A stretch of 64,000 bases of DNA from Calothrix membranacea FACHB-236 (GCF_014696315.1 NZ_JACJPX010000014.1:1-64000), one strand, 5' to 3'; shown: positions 18,699 through 28,687, counted from the first letter of the stretch. A program made the numbers and translations. The notes: a model not told the origin generated them from the letters alone.

Positions 18699-19490
18699 AT
18701 GTTCTTATATCTCTCCAAGTTGTTACCGCTATTTTTCTACCCGTTGGGATTAGCTTCCATCAGCTTGGTAGTAGCATTGATAACACTATGGAAACGGCCG
18801 CGTACGGCTGCGATCGCCATTGCTTTATCCCTATTTTTGTTGCTATTTTGCAGCAATGCTTGGATATCTCATTTACTAGTGCGATCGCTAGAATGGCAAA
18901 ATACTGCAACTACCCAAATACCAAATGCCGAGGCTATTGTGGTTTTGGGTGGTGCGACTAAATCAGCTTTTTGGCCCCGTCCTGGTGCTGATTTAAACGA
19001 ACAAGGCGATCGCGTGATTTATGGCGCTCAACTATATCGCCAACAAAAAGCCCCGATAATTATCCTCAGCGGTGGCCGCATTGATTGGCGTGGTAGTGGT
19101 ACGTCTGAATCGGCCGATATGGCAAATATTCTCACTTCCCTGGGAATACCTACTACTGCTATTGTGCAAGAACCAGAATCCCTCAATACTTATCAAAATG
19201 CCGTGAATGTCAAAAAAATACTGCAATCACGTAACATTAAGCGAGTATTGTTAGTCACTTCGGCAATGCATATGCCGCGATCGCTCAAAATTTTTCAGCG
19301 TCAAGGAATTGATGCGATCCCAGCACCTACTGATTTTCTTGTCAGTGAAGGCGAAATGCAAGAACTGGGTAATAGCCCTAAATCCGCTATCTTGAATTTA
19401 CTACCTGATACTAGTAACTTAAACAACTTTACGAGTGCTTTAAAAGAATACGTTGGGCTGTTTATATATGGTTTGCGCGGTTGGCTCTAG
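18699..19490 (+). CDS. YdcF/DUF218 family membrane-anchored protein
   Basis: 263 residues from ATG 18699; the sequence before that is ATTACCA repeat. Two N-terminal membrane helices (about 5-30 and 38-55), then the DUF218 Rossmann-like domain: AIVVLGGAT, IILSGGR, the SESADMANIL segment, ESLNTYQNAVNV and VLLVTSAMHMPRSL, which carry the family's conserved Gly, Glu, Asn and His. Relatives include E. coli YdcF, ElyC and SanA, linked to envelope maintenance and lipid-carrier recycling. Role here is unknown; ElyC-like envelope function is plausible. Confidence 0.85.
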   Translation: MFLYLSKLLPLFFYPLGLASISLVVALITLWKRPRTAAIAIALSLFLLLFCSNAWISHLLVRSLEWQNTATTQIPNAEAIVVLGGATKSAFWPRPGADLNEQGDRVIYGAQLYRQQKAPIIILSGGRIDWRGSGTSESADMANILTSLGIPTTAIVQEPESLNTYQNAVNVKKILQSRNIKRVLLVTSAMHMPRSLKIFQRQGIDAIPAPTDFLVSEGEMQELGNSPKSAILNLLPDTSNLNNFTSALKEYVGLFIYGLRGWL

Positions 19491-19784
19491 ACAGTGCTAA
19501 GTTCTGAGTGAAAGTACTACTGTGAGTGCCAGCAGTTCAATTTTCAATCGCTATAATTTCAATAGTCGCAAGGCTTTAATTTTTCCATCTGATTTAAAGG
19601 TCACAAATACCACAACTCTTATGTGAATACTCTGTTACTAATGTGAAAAATCATTGCGACAAATGACTCGCTCTAAAGCTTAGTAAATAAATCTTTCACA
19701 ATCCAAAATGCTATAAATTTTAGCTTTTGACCTTAGACCCTTGACTCTGATCAAATTTCTCAGGAATCAGCACTCCCTGATATT

Positions 19785-20006
19785 ATGTCTAAAAATTTAC
19801 CTTATATTATTCCTGCGACTCCCAGCGAAGTTGATGAAACCTTTGCTGCTTATCAAACAACTCACCAGTTCTACCATGAAGTTAGGGAGCGCTCAGAATT
19901 TCGGCGGCATTGTGAGTGGTATTATACAACAGCAATGCAACACCGTCAAGAACTAGAAAGAATGCGCGGCGAACTGAATATTTTTCGATGGTTTCGCCGC
20001 TCCTGA
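19785..20006 (+). CDS. Small conserved-looking hypothetical protein
   Basis: 73 residues, no signal peptide or membrane helix, rich in aromatic and charged residues (YQTTHQFYHEVRERSEF, CEWYYTTA). Ends in a basic FRWFRRS tail. Likely cytosolic and helical. It lies tail-to-tail with ftrV, 5 bases apart. No family is recognised; coding status rests on composition and the tight convergent packing. Confidence 0.55.
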   Translation: MSKNLPYIIPATPSEVDETFAAYQTTHQFYHEVRERSEFRRHCEWYYTTAMQHRQELERMRGELNIFRWFRRS

Positions 20007-20011
20007 AGGAT

Positions 20012-20284
20012 TTATATGATTTCTAATTCATTCTCGCGTAAGTGAGCTTTAAATCTTTTACTAAACTGGACTAAGATTGGCAGATTAGCACTTACAGGTC
20101 TACCTTGCCATTGGGTGACAATAGCTACAATCTCACCGTCTGAGCCTTTAAGGTCAAAACCCTGACCGCGATGTTCAGGATGGTGGTAAACTACTACCGA
20201 TTCTTTAACACGAACGCGATCGCCAACTTTCATAGCAACATTTACACCTAGCTTTTCCTGTTCCACAAGTATCTCCACAGCCAT
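20012..20284 (-). CDS. ftrV: Ferredoxin-thioredoxin reductase, variable chain
   Basis: 90 residues as written. The core VGDRVRVKESVVVYHHPEH, followed by FDLKGSDGEIVAIVTQWQGRP and a final ENELEII, is the SH3-like variable (alpha) subunit of FTR. It stabilises the catalytic 4Fe-4S subunit that passes electrons from ferredoxin to thioredoxin in the light. Known cyanobacterial chains are about 74 residues and start M(N/K)VGDRVRV; that corresponds to the internal ATG at 20233, which is probably the better start, though AAGGG abuts the upstream ATG. ftrC is not in the window. Confidence 0.9.
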   Translation of the reverse strand: MAVEILVEQEKLGVNVAMKVGDRVRVKESVVVYHHPEHRGQGFDLKGSDGEIVAIVTQWQGRPVSANLPILVQFSKRFKAHLRENELEII

Positions 20285-20738
20285 CCCTTACTGAATTAGC
20301 TTTTTTGAAAAATAGACTGCTGGCAACAGTCACGCTTCAGATCACATCTGTACAGACTGGCTGTTGAATGCCTCCGTAACTGCTATACGAACAAAGCCTG
20401 CCCGTGCAGGCTTTGCTGTTGATCAATTAGCAACATCAGGTTTACCTAATGCTTTAGCAACAGGTCTGATCCTTTGATTTTGAGTTAGCTTGTCATCCTA
20501 CAACTTGTTAAACAAACTCTGCAAAGAGCTTGCCAAAAACGAGGGTTACCCAAAAGGCTGTCTGATGATGAGAAAAGTCTACACCATGATTGCCTGCTCA
20601 GTGAAGTTGTTCACTTATAGGGGTGTCTCAGACGCGTTTTATTGAGGATGATATGCCTCACGGGGAAATAAAACCCGTTTTAGCTGTTATTGTGCGCTTT
20701 AATGCCAAGTCTCATTCTACAACAAGTTGGCGTTGTGA
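20285..20738. other. Gene-free region with hairpins upstream of ftrV
   Basis: No ORF of note. CAAAGCCTGC-4-GCAGGCTTTG is a perfect 10-bp hairpin at 20392-20415. A weaker ACGGG/CCCGT stem followed by TTTTA lies at 20660-20682. Less repeat-like than other gaps in the window, so a non-coding RNA is possible, but I do not recognise one. Confidence 0.4.
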
Positions 20739-20781
20739 ATGGGGATTGGGGACTGGGGACTGGGGACTGGGGACTGGGGAA
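20739..20781. repeat. Heptamer tandem repeat (GGACTGG units)
   Basis: About five GGACTGG/GGATTGG units, followed by three ATGACCA/ATGACAA units, between the gap and the PP2C stop. Confidence 0.8.
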
Positions 20782-20813
20782 TTGACCAATGACCAATGAC
20801 AAATGACAAAGAC

Positions 20814-22727
20814 CTATTTAGGACATACTTGTTGCACGCTTGGGGGAAGTTGGCGACACATTTGTTGGAATGTTTGTGGTTGGAATTGGGATAAAAGGAA
20901 TAAGCCGATAGTTGTTCCACCCAAAAGTAACAGTAATAATCCGCCAACTAATAGCGCGGGTTTGCCTCGGTTGGGTTTTTCTACTTGTGTAGGGGTGGCT
21001 TCTTCGGCGGTGATGTCCAAATCTACCAGGACTGGTGAAGTTTCTGGGATGGCGGCTTCGGATGGTTCTGCTTCGATGATTTCTACTTGTGGTTGTTTGT
21101 AAGTCAAAGATACCAAGTATTCTCGAGAAATACCATACAGGGTCATGACTACAGATGCATTGTCATGACCATTTTTCTGGTTAGCTAAGTTAATCCAGCG
21201 TTGGAGAGCATCTTCAAGAGCTAGTTTTCCAGTTAACACTGGTACTGCGTATTGTTGCCAGTATTGTTCTACCCAGTTATTGTCACTTAAACCATCGGAA
21301 CACAATAGCAAGATGCCATCTTCTTCCAAAATGAAGCGCCTGATTTCCACCCGTAGAGATTCAGCGTCTCTAGCCCCCAAGGCTTGGGTAAGAGCAGTTG
21401 CATCTGGTCTCATTAAAGCTTGACGATAAAAATTGCGAGCAAAGCGGACTTCCCGCGCTGCGACATCATCATCTACTGTCAGGATTTGGCAATAATTACG
21501 GGTAATCCAATAAGCACGACTATCGCCAACACTAGCTAGGTAAAGTTCATGGGCATTTTTAGATTCCTTACCAGATGTAGTCTGTACTCGCTGCGGCACT
21601 TGCAATGCCATCACGAGGGTTGTAGCCATGCGTTCTCTACCTTGGCGGTTTTGCTCGTCGTTACGGGCACAAATAACGTTATTGACTATCCGTAAGCAGG
21701 CTTCTAGTTGCTCTGCAAACAAGTCTGGCTTGACAATTTCACTCTCTTGTGAAGCATCTGCTAATAAGGCACGGATTTGCAATTTTAAGGATTGTACTGC
21801 TAATTGACTAGCTACCTCACCACCTTGATGACCGCCAATACCATCACAAACAATTGATAACTGTGGTACTAGGAATTCTTCTAAGTCGTTAGCATTGGCA
21901 GGGTAGCAAGCGTCTTCATTGCGCGTCATTTGCATCCCAGCATCGGTTGCACCCAATACTTCCACGTTGAATGGCAAATCTGCTGCGGCTGAAAGTAATA
22001 AACCATTGAGTTGATTGGTAATTGCTTCCAAATCAACTTCATATCCACACATCTGCTTGACGATGTTCTGTAACTTTTCGGCTATTGCTGGTTTTGCCGA
22101 TGCTACCAAAGGCTGCCAAAATCGCCCTAAATCTTGCAAACTAACTAAATTATCTTGTGTTTGGTGAAGTTCTAACAGGCGGACACACCAACCTTGCACC
22201 CGTAGGTTGTTTAACATCAGTAAACTGTTGGCAACTTCTAATTCTGATAAAGGTTTCCACAATTGGAGAATTTGCCACAGCCAATAAACTTGTCTGACTG
22301 CTGTTGCTTGTTCCCATGCATCTGCGATCGCAGGATAAATAGTGCCATTTTCTGCGATCGGCACGTTTTCCAGTAACAAGATATGATTTCCACTGCCCTC
22401 AAATTCTGAAATATATCCGTAAGGTTGTGGGATATGCAATCGCTCATAATATAACCGCAGATAAGCAAGCACTTCATTTGGCAATTCTTCTGGGATGTCT
22501 GGTAGTAACCCCGGTTGCGTATCTAACCAAACTTGCTGTGTAATAACCTCATATCTATCTGCCACCGTTGTTCCAGATGGGATTTTGGCAGCTTTAGGGC
22601 CAGTTACCCAAAGATAGCGATGAACCAAAGGAGTCTGACAATTAGCACAAACACGACTCCCCAAAGAATTTATAGGGTTAGTACAGTCTGGATTGATGCA
22701 ATAAATGACCCGTTGAGTAGAAATCAT
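20814..22727 (-). CDS. PP2C-type protein phosphatase with N-terminal zinc ribbon and C-terminal membrane anchor
   Basis: 637 residues. Two CxxC-like pairs at the N-terminus (CINPDC, CANC, residues 10-33) form a zinc ribbon. A regulatory region (about 50-250) looks like a degenerate kinase-like or partner-binding domain. The PP2C domain spans about 255-530: CDGIGGHQGGE (metal-binding Asp), RMATTLVMAL, LASVGDSRAYWI, LLCSDGLSDN and GHDNASVVM are all intact. A proline/glutamate-rich linker leads to a single membrane helix near the C-terminus (GGLLLLLLGGTTIGLFLL). It would dephosphorylate Ser/Thr-phosphoproteins at the membrane, opposing Hanks-type kinases, none of which is adjacent. Confidence 0.9.
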   Translation of the reverse strand: MISTQRVIYCINPDCTNPINSLGSRVCANCQTPLVHRYLWVTGPKAAKIPSGTTVADRYEVITQQVWLDTQPGLLPDIPEELPNEVLAYLRLYYERLHIPQPYGYISEFEGSGNHILLLENVPIAENGTIYPAIADAWEQATAVRQVYWLWQILQLWKPLSELEVANSLLMLNNLRVQGWCVRLLELHQTQDNLVSLQDLGRFWQPLVASAKPAIAEKLQNIVKQMCGYEVDLEAITNQLNGLLLSAAADLPFNVEVLGATDAGMQMTRNEDACYPANANDLEEFLVPQLSIVCDGIGGHQGGEVASQLAVQSLKLQIRALLADASQESEIVKPDLFAEQLEACLRIVNNVICARNDEQNRQGRERMATTLVMALQVPQRVQTTSGKESKNAHELYLASVGDSRAYWITRNYCQILTVDDDVAAREVRFARNFYRQALMRPDATALTQALGARDAESLRVEIRRFILEEDGILLLCSDGLSDNNWVEQYWQQYAVPVLTGKLALEDALQRWINLANQKNGHDNASVVMTLYGISREYLVSLTYKQPQVEIIEAEPSEAAIPETSPVLVDLDITAEEATPTQVEKPNRGKPALLVGGLLLLLLGGTTIGLFLLSQFQPQTFQQMCRQLPPSVQQVCPK

Positions 22728-22961
22728 AATGGTATAAATTTAGGAAACAAATTAACTCATGAATTTCGATTACATATTGCAGTCAAATACTTAAGGGCTA
22801 GAATAGACTGGATTTTTGTACCTCTGGCTACATGTTGTTACGGAAATTAATCAAAATTGATGGTTAAAATACCATATTTTGTCTTTTGGAAACAGCCAGC
22901 CTCTAGGTGGATCTAATAGGAGAAATACATTTACGCAAATGTAACGTCTTAGGATGACGCT

Positions 22962-23396
22962 ATGCCAAGTTATACCGTAATCTGGCTCTTAGCAGGAGCA
23001 GTTTTATGTTTAATGGAACTGTTCTTGCCGTCTGCTTTTGTCGCTTTCATGATGGGAATTAGCGCTTTTATTGTGGCGCTACTGTCTCAATTCATCCTGC
23101 GAACTGTATGGCTGCAAGTTATAGCCTGGCTGTTGCTGTCCACATTACTAGTTGTGGGTTCTCGCAGGTTTTTACAACCACGACGACGTAAATCAAACAT
23201 CCAAGATGCAATTACAGCTGAAACTCTAACAGAAATTCCGCCTGGGAAAACAGGCCGGGTTCTATACGAAGGAAATTCTTGGCAAGCAAGATGTGACGAT
23301 GACAAACTCAGCGTTGCATCTCATCAAAGAGTTTATATTGTCCGCAGAGAAGGCACCACTTTGATTGTGATGCCGGAACATTTGTTGCATTCGTAG
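22962..23396 (+). CDS. NfeD-family membrane protein
   Basis: 144 residues. Two or three hydrophobic helices in the first 65 residues (VIWLLAGAVLCLMELFL, GISAFIVALLSQFIL, VIAWLLLSTLLVVG), then a basic linker and an OB-fold C-terminal domain (GKTGRVLYEGNSWQAR, ...VYIVRREGTTLIV), the NfeD1b layout without a protease domain. Its gene is followed 124 bases later by an SPFH-domain gene, the classical NfeD-stomatin pairing, which implies a membrane microdomain role. Confidence 0.88.
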   Translation: MPSYTVIWLLAGAVLCLMELFLPSAFVAFMMGISAFIVALLSQFILRTVWLQVIAWLLLSTLLVVGSRRFLQPRRRKSNIQDAITAETLTEIPPGKTGRVLYEGNSWQARCDDDKLSVASHQRVYIVRREGTTLIVMPEHLLHS

Positions 23397-23407
23397 TTGG
23401 GCATGGG

Positions 23408-23500
23408 GCATTGGGTAATTGGTAATTGGTAATTGGTAATTAGAATTTCTCCCTTTGTCCCCAATCCCAAGTCCCCAGTCCCCAATCCCCAATCCCTACA
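23408..23500. repeat. Heptamer tandem arrays between nfeD-like and SPFH genes
   Basis: TAATTGG units at about 23413-23440, then AGTCCCC/AATCCCC units at about 23460-23500. They produce a spurious N-terminal extension of the SPFH ORF. Confidence 0.8.
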
Positions 23501-23520
23501 GAAAAATTAGGAGAATTATT

Positions 23521-24495
23521 ATGGAACAGTTCTTGTTACTGATATTTTTGGCACTTGGAGGTTCTGCTTTAGCAGGTTCAGTCAAGGTTATTAATCAAGG
23601 TGATGAAGCCTTAGTAGAAAAATTGGGTAGCTACAACAAAAAGCTAGGCCCTGGGCTAAACTTTGTTACTCCTTTCCTCGATAAGATTGTCTACAAGCAA
23701 ACTATCCGCGAAAAAGTCTTAGATATTCCGCCACAACAGTGTATTACCCGTGACAACGTTTCCATCACAGTTGATGCTGTAGTTTACTGGCGCATCATGG
23801 ATATGGAAAGGGCTTATTACAAAGTAGAAAATCTCCAGTCGGCGATGGTGAATTTGGTTCTCACTCAAATTCGTTCAGAGATGGGACAACTAGAGTTAGA
23901 TGAAACCTTTACCGCCCGTTCTCAAATTAATGAACTTCTCTTGCGGGATTTAGATATTGCTACAGATCCTTGGGGTGTGAAAGTCACGAGGGTAGAACTG
24001 CGAGATATTATCCCCTCTAAAGCGGTGCAAGAATCGATGGAATTACAGATGTCAGCTGAACGGCGCAAACGGGCATCGATTTTAACATCGGAAGGCGATC
24101 GCGAATCTGCTGTTAATAGCGCTAGAGGTAAAGCCGATGCCCAACTTTTAGACGCAGAAGCCCGTCAAAAAGCTGTAATTTTACAAGCAGAAGCCGAACA
24201 AAAAGCGATCGTTCTCAGGGCGCAAGCTGAACGTCAACAACAAGTCCTCAAAGCCCAAGCTATTGCTGAGTCGGCAGAGATTATCGCTCAAAAAATCAAA
24301 AACAACCCCGACGTTCAAAAATCTTTGGAAGTTTTATTTGCTTTAGGTTATCTCGACATGGGAGCAACAATTGGCAAAAGTGATAGCAGCAAGGTCATGT
24401 TTATCGACCCACGCAGTATTCCCGCTACCTTAGAGGGTATAAAGTCCATTATTGGTGATGGGCAAGAGATATCGGGGATGAATCATCGGGGATGA
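23521..24495 (+). CDS. SPFH/band 7 domain protein (stomatin-like, paraslipin)
   Basis: 324 residues from ATG 23521, preceded by AGGAG. One N-terminal hydrophobic helix ([16 protein letters not shown]), then the SPFH domain ([14 protein letters not shown]... GLNFVTPF... VDAVVYWRI) and a long Ala/Glu/Gln-rich coiled coil (about 190-260, with [16 protein letters not shown]-like heptads). It ends with a small conserved C-terminal region. Such proteins oligomerise into rings on the membrane and organise microdomains or FtsH-type protease access. Pairs with the preceding NfeD gene. Confidence 0.9.
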   Translation: MEQFLLLIFLALGGSALAGSVKVINQGDEALVEKLGSYNKKLGPGLNFVTPFLDKIVYKQTIREKVLDIPPQQCITRDNVSITVDAVVYWRIMDMERAYYKVENLQSAMVNLVLTQIRSEMGQLELDETFTARSQINELLLRDLDIATDPWGVKVTRVELRDIIPSKAVQESMELQMSAERRKRASILTSEGDRESAVNSARGKADAQLLDAEARQKAVILQAEAEQKAIVLRAQAERQQQVLKAQAIAESAEIIAQKIKNNPDVQKSLEVLFALGYLDMGATIGKSDSSKVMFIDPRSIPATLEGIKSIIGDGQEISGMNHRG

Positions 24496-24496
24496 G

Positions 24497-24576
24497 GCAA
24501 GGGAGCAGGGAGCAGGGAGCAGGGGATACCCAATGCCCTATGCCCCATGCCCCATGCCCCATGCCCCATTGCCAAA
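24497..24576. repeat. Heptamer tandem arrays (GGGAGCA and ATGCCCC units)
   Basis: Three GGGAGCA units followed by about five ATGCCCC/ATGCCCT units in the convergent gap between the SPFH and outer-membrane genes. Confidence 0.8.
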
Positions 24577-24578
24577 TT

Positions 24579-26432
24579 TCAAATTCCCCAAATGAGGCTA
24601 AAACCAAAATTTGTACCGTCGGGTTCTGCGTTTAAAGTGCCTAAGCCACTTTGCCCAATGGCGTTAGTTGCAAAAATATCTAATCCAAAGCGTGAACTTG
24701 GTAAGAAGCGCAAGCCTGTAGCCCAAGTGCTTCTTTTGCCATCTAAAACAGGGGTAAATTCTCCAATCAATTGCAGCCAATTTGCGATCGCTTGGTTAAT
24801 TCCTATTCCTACCCCTATACGCCTAGTTGATCCAAAAAATGCTCCCTTGGGATTAATGGAAATGGCTGTTTGGGAATTGAGTTGATAGTTGATAGGCAAC
24901 TCTACGTATAAAGTTCCGTTGAGGCCACCTGATTGTAATTCTGTCTCACTGATCCCTGCAAGTTTAGCGCTGAGGGTAATACCATCTCCTCGTGCTTGAT
25001 CGAAAAACTTGAGTTTCATTGCACCACCGATTTTGATTCCTGTCCCAGATATGTCTTGTTCAGAAAAGCGATCGCTTGAGGCGAATTGATCAACACTCAG
25101 TTCTAACTGTGAATCATCTGTTAAGCCGTAAGCGAGGGTAAAACTAGAACTACCACGTGTACCTAACCCGCCTCTAAATTGGAAATTCCCAGTTGGTAGA
25201 GTACTCGCCGTTGAAAGTGTCAACCCATCAAATAGTAATGTGCGTTGCCTATGGCCGGCGAAGCCATCGCGGTAGGAAAGTGTGGTGGGAAAAGTATTAC
25301 TAAAATTCGCTGCATACCCTTGCCCAAAATCAATAACGTGCTTGAAGCGAACGCCCAATAATAAATCATCACCATCAGGAATAAAGCTCAACAAGCCTGT
25401 GGTCGGTGTTGCACCATAACTGTTGGTAGCATAAACTTCTGCCCCCATTTTAGGATTAAGCGCATAATCTATACCGACCGTCCACACTAATTTCCTAGTA
25501 ATGGAGCGGTCTTTGGCAATAAAAGTATTACCTCCTGGCCCTAAGGGAGTTTGTATATTGGCAAACAAGTTAACTCTTCTGGAAGTTTGCCAGCTAAACC
25601 CTGTGCCAATATTGAAAAAAGTCCCAAAAAAATCTCCATCCGCAACTTTTTCTGGAAAGAAAACAACTCCTGGAGTGAAATGTAGTTGCAGATTTGGAGA
25701 TGCTTTGTAGGTAATTGGCAATTGCAAAGCACCAATAGGCGTTACAACAACAAATTGTTTGTTTGGACTATTATTAAAAACACCAGCATTCGCAGATATA
25801 TTTAATAGCTGAAACGTGCCTGCAACACCAACAGCCCAACGATTTTGGTTGAGAATTTGATATTTTAACTTAGTGCCATAACTAACGGTAGTAAAGTAAG
25901 TGCATCCGCTTCTAACTGGGCATTGTAAATAATCATCAAAAATATCGCCTGTAAAACCTATCTGGAATTTGTCTGTAATTCCCCAGTCAATAGCCAACTG
26001 ATAAGTTTGCAAACCTGTGCCCGAAACAGAATTATCTGTTGGTAAAACTTGCAGAAAACCACCTTCCAACTGAACTGCACCTTTTGGTAATTGATTAGCT
26101 GTTTCCAAGTTATGCAATTGAGTTGGCGGTGCTTGTAATGGGGAAAGCGGCACCGCAGGCTGCACATTCTGAGTAGAATTTTCACTCATGAGCCACAAAA
26201 AATTTGCGTCTCGCTGTTTTTGTAATTTCTCTGGTGCAATATCTGGAAAAGCAATTAGCGGTACTTGTCCCTGCAAATCCTTGGCTTCAGTACTGACAAG
26301 CGATCGCGCTTGCGGAACTTCTTCTGTGATCGCTTCTAGAGGATAACTAGAGGTTCCCCCCTCAGATGCATAACTGAGACTTGGATCAGTCAGAAACAGC
26401 AAACCACAGGAAAGGATTTTGATTTTATGCAT
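24579..26432 (-). CDS. Predicted outer-membrane beta-barrel protein
   Basis: 617 residues. N-terminal signal peptide (MHKIKILSCGLLFLTDPSLSYA, cleavage likely after SYA). Residues 23-110 are proline- and glutamine-rich and probably periplasmic. From about 115 onwards the sequence alternates short amphipathic beta strands (LQTYQLAIDWGITDKFQIGF, TYKASPNLQLHFTPGVVF, FNIGTGFSWQTSR) and ends in aromatic FGFSLIWGI, typical of barrel insertion signals. It probably spans the outer membrane as a porin or transport pore of unknown cargo. I cannot assign a family. Confidence 0.7.
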   Translation of the reverse strand: MHKIKILSCGLLFLTDPSLSYASEGGTSSYPLEAITEEVPQARSLVSTEAKDLQGQVPLIAFPDIAPEKLQKQRDANFLWLMSENSTQNVQPAVPLSPLQAPPTQLHNLETANQLPKGAVQLEGGFLQVLPTDNSVSGTGLQTYQLAIDWGITDKFQIGFTGDIFDDYLQCPVRSGCTYFTTVSYGTKLKYQILNQNRWAVGVAGTFQLLNISANAGVFNNSPNKQFVVVTPIGALQLPITYKASPNLQLHFTPGVVFFPEKVADGDFFGTFFNIGTGFSWQTSRRVNLFANIQTPLGPGGNTFIAKDRSITRKLVWTVGIDYALNPKMGAEVYATNSYGATPTTGLLSFIPDGDDLLLGVRFKHVIDFGQGYAANFSNTFPTTLSYRDGFAGHRQRTLLFDGLTLSTASTLPTGNFQFRGGLGTRGSSSFTLAYGLTDDSQLELSVDQFASSDRFSEQDISGTGIKIGGAMKLKFFDQARGDGITLSAKLAGISETELQSGGLNGTLYVELPINYQLNSQTAISINPKGAFFGSTRRIGVGIGINQAIANWLQLIGEFTPVLDGKRSTWATGLRFLPSSRFGLDIFATNAIGQSGLGTLNAEPDGTNFGFSLIWGI

Positions 26433-26658
26433 ATTTTTTCTGGGGCGATCGCTCTAATTCCAGATAAGAAACAGTATAAAAAAAATTCCGTTTCCTTGAG
26501 AGCGACATGAAAATCCCTGCCAGAGAGGTTTCTCGTTCTCAGTGTATTACTAAATGCCCAGCAAATATCACATTTCTATAGGATGAGGGAGGTTAAGGGG
26601 ACAAGGAGACAAGGGAATAATAGCAATTACCAATTACCCATTACCTATTCCCCATTCC

Positions 26659-27063
26659 CTACTCACTCACCTCAGCCGCTTGATTACTTTGGCATTGGGT
26701 ACACAGACCAAAAAACTCAAGCGTGTGGTAAAAAATTTTAAACTTATGCTTTTCTTGTAACTTCTCTTCCAAATCATGAACTGGGCATTGATTAATCGGA
26801 ATAGAGATACCGCATTGCAAACAAGTAAGATGATGTTTATCTTGTTGCGCTAGGCTATAGAGGGCTTCACCATTTGCCAAAGTCCTGATTTGTACCAAAC
26901 CTTCCATTTTTAAGGCTTCTAAAGAGCGGTAAACAGTTGCTAATCCCATACTCTGATTACGATTACGTAATTCTACGTAAATATCCTGCGCGGAAATACC
27001 TTGTTTGATGTTTTTCAACAGGTTCAAAATTTTATCCTGACTGCGGGTGCGTATGGCTCTCAT
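26659..27063 (-). CDS. zur: Fur-family zinc regulator Zur (FurB type)
   Basis: 134 residues from ATG 27063 (MRAIRTRSQ); an in-frame TTG two codons earlier is less likely. The winged helix includes GISAQDIYVELRNRNQSMGLATVYRSLEAL, and the metal-binding half has HHLTCLQCG and FGLCTQCQ, the two CxxC pairs of the structural zinc site. The sequence resembles Anabaena FurB (Zur) rather than FurA or the PerR-type FurC. It represses zinc-uptake and zinc-sparing genes when zinc is plentiful and FurB also binds DNA protectively. It is transcribed away from purS, sharing a 145-base intergenic region. Confidence 0.85.
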   Translation of the reverse strand: MRAIRTRSQDKILNLLKNIKQGISAQDIYVELRNRNQSMGLATVYRSLEALKMEGLVQIRTLANGEALYSLAQQDKHHLTCLQCGISIPINQCPVHDLEEKLQEKHKFKIFYHTLEFFGLCTQCQSNQAAEVSE

Positions 27064-27208
27064 AGACAATTATTTGAATTTGCCGCTGTGGTTGAAGCCT
27101 TCATACTGGCTAACTGATAAATTAACTGTAGTCGCTTCCTAATCTTATTTTCACTCAGTTGGAACAGAAAGTTATAGTATAGCGATCGCAGCATTCAGCG
27201 TTAAGCCC

Positions 27209-27487
27209 GTGCAAAGGAAGTATTTAGCTAAAATTTTCGTGACACTTCGTCCTTCGGTTTTAGACCCAGCTGGTGTGGCTGTACAATCTGGCCTCAAACA
27301 AATGGGATACGACAACGTAGAACAGGTGCGGATTGGTAAGTACATTGAATTGACCATCACCTCAACCCAAGAGGCTAAAGCCCGCCAAGACCTCAATAAC
27401 ATCTGTGACCAAATGCTAGCCAATCCGGTAATTGAAAATTATCGCTTTGAATTAATCGAAGTCGAAACGCAGACGGGAGTATTTTAG
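27209..27487 (+). CDS. purS: Phosphoribosylformylglycinamidine synthase, PurS subunit
   Basis: 92 residues from GTG 27209. The sequence KIFVTLRPSVLDPAGVAVQSGL, then VRIGKYIEL, is the PurS signature. It bridges PurQ and PurL in FGAM synthesis (fourth step of purine synthesis). purQ follows after a 140-base repeat-rich spacer; purL is not present here. Confidence 0.94.
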   Translation: MQRKYLAKIFVTLRPSVLDPAGVAVQSGLKQMGYDNVEQVRIGKYIELTITSTQEAKARQDLNNICDQMLANPVIENYRFELIEVETQTGVF

Positions 27488-27562
27488 GGTTTAGGTAATT
27501 GGTAATTGGTATTTGGTGTTTAAGACAGGAAATGCCAAATGCCAAATGACAAAGCGCAAAGT

Positions 27563-27587
27563 CTGAGCGGAGGAAACCTCCGCTCAG
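27563..27587. repeat. Palindromic repeat CTGAGCGGAGG hairpin
   Basis: 11-bp arms CTGAGCGGAGG/CCTCCGCTCAG with an AAA loop between purS and purQ. Similar GGAGG-x-CCTCC cores occur near 29606 and 49233. It may attenuate the transcript but is most simply an interspersed repeat. Confidence 0.6.
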
Positions 27588-27627
27588 AACTTTGTAAGAA
27601 TGACAAATGACAAATAACAAATAACAA

Positions 27628-28305
27628 ATGACAAAATTTGGCGTTGTTGTTTTTCCCGGTTCTAATTGCGATCGCGATGTTGCTTATGTCACTAGAGATG
27701 TACTACAGCAACCGACTCGCATGGTTTGGCATCAAGAGACGGATATTGCTGATTTAGATGTGATTGTCATCCCTGGTGGCTTTAGTTACGGGGATTATTT
27801 ACGTTGTGGTGCGATCGCTCGTTTTTCACCTGTAATGCAGCAGGTTGTTGAACACGCCCAAAAGGGTAAATATGTCTTAGGTATTTGCAATGGATTTCAA
27901 GTATTAACTGAAGCAGGATTACTGCCAGGTATATTAACCAGAAATCAGGATTTGCATTTTATCTGCGATCGCCTCCCTCTCACTGTTGAGCGTACCAATT
28001 TGCTTTGGACGCAGGCTTATGCACCTGATGAGATTATCACTGTACCTGTTGCCCACGGGGAGGGTCGATTCTATGCTGATGCAGCTACTCTCCAAGAATT
28101 GGAAGATAACGGGCAAGTTGTTTTCCGCTACGCAGGCGAGAACCCCAACGGTTCATTGAATAACATTGCTGGGATTTGTAATCGCCAAGGCAACGTTTTA
28201 GGGATGATGCCACACCCTGAGCGAGCCTCTGACCCAGTTTTGGGTGGTAATGATGGTTTACGGATGTTTCAAGGCTTACTAGATAAAGTAGCTGCGATCG
28301 CCTAA
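27628..28305 (+). CDS. purQ: Phosphoribosylformylglycinamidine synthase, glutaminase subunit PurQ
   Basis: 225 residues. Class I glutamine amidotransferase: nucleophile C87 in [10 protein letters not shown], and catalytic His and Glu in MMPHPERA near the C-terminus. Start [14 protein letters not shown] and [17 protein letters not shown] are conserved PurQ blocks. It releases ammonia from glutamine for PurL. Co-oriented with purS and probably in one operon despite the repeat-filled spacer. Confidence 0.96.
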   Translation: MTKFGVVVFPGSNCDRDVAYVTRDVLQQPTRMVWHQETDIADLDVIVIPGGFSYGDYLRCGAIARFSPVMQQVVEHAQKGKYVLGICNGFQVLTEAGLLPGILTRNQDLHFICDRLPLTVERTNLLWTQAYAPDEIITVPVAHGEGRFYADAATLQELEDNGQVVFRYAGENPNGSLNNIAGICNRQGNVLGMMPHPERASDPVLGGNDGLRMFQGLLDKVAAIA

Positions 28306-28687
28306 AGTCAGTAGGGTCATCACAATATTTGTGCCCTCAAAATCATCTCTACCCAAAAAAAATTACAATCTGCTACTAAATCTTGTGGGGTGGGCATCTT
28401 GCCCGCCTCATTATGTAATACCAATTTTAAAAAAGAATGTGACAGTTTGCAGGGGAACGGCAATGCCATTCCCTCTAGAATATATTGATGTGTCGTAAAT
28501 ATTATTTGAATTGGTATAATTTGTATATTTCAAAGCTGATTATTGAAGTATTTTTGCAATTTCCAACATATTTAAACAGATATCTAAACCAAATTTTTGT
28601 TAAATTTTTAATTCGATAATACTATTTACTTATTTATCTTCCTACTCAGCACTTAGATTATCCCAGGTCGCATAATTAATATTGAAT
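28306..28687. other. Intergenic region with dispersed GC-rich palindromes
   Basis: About 380 bases. GGTGGGCATCTTGCCCGCC and an imperfect GGGAACGGCA/TGCCATTCCC hairpin lie near 28388-28482; the rest is AT-rich. These resemble dispersed repeats. No gene seen. Confidence 0.5.
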
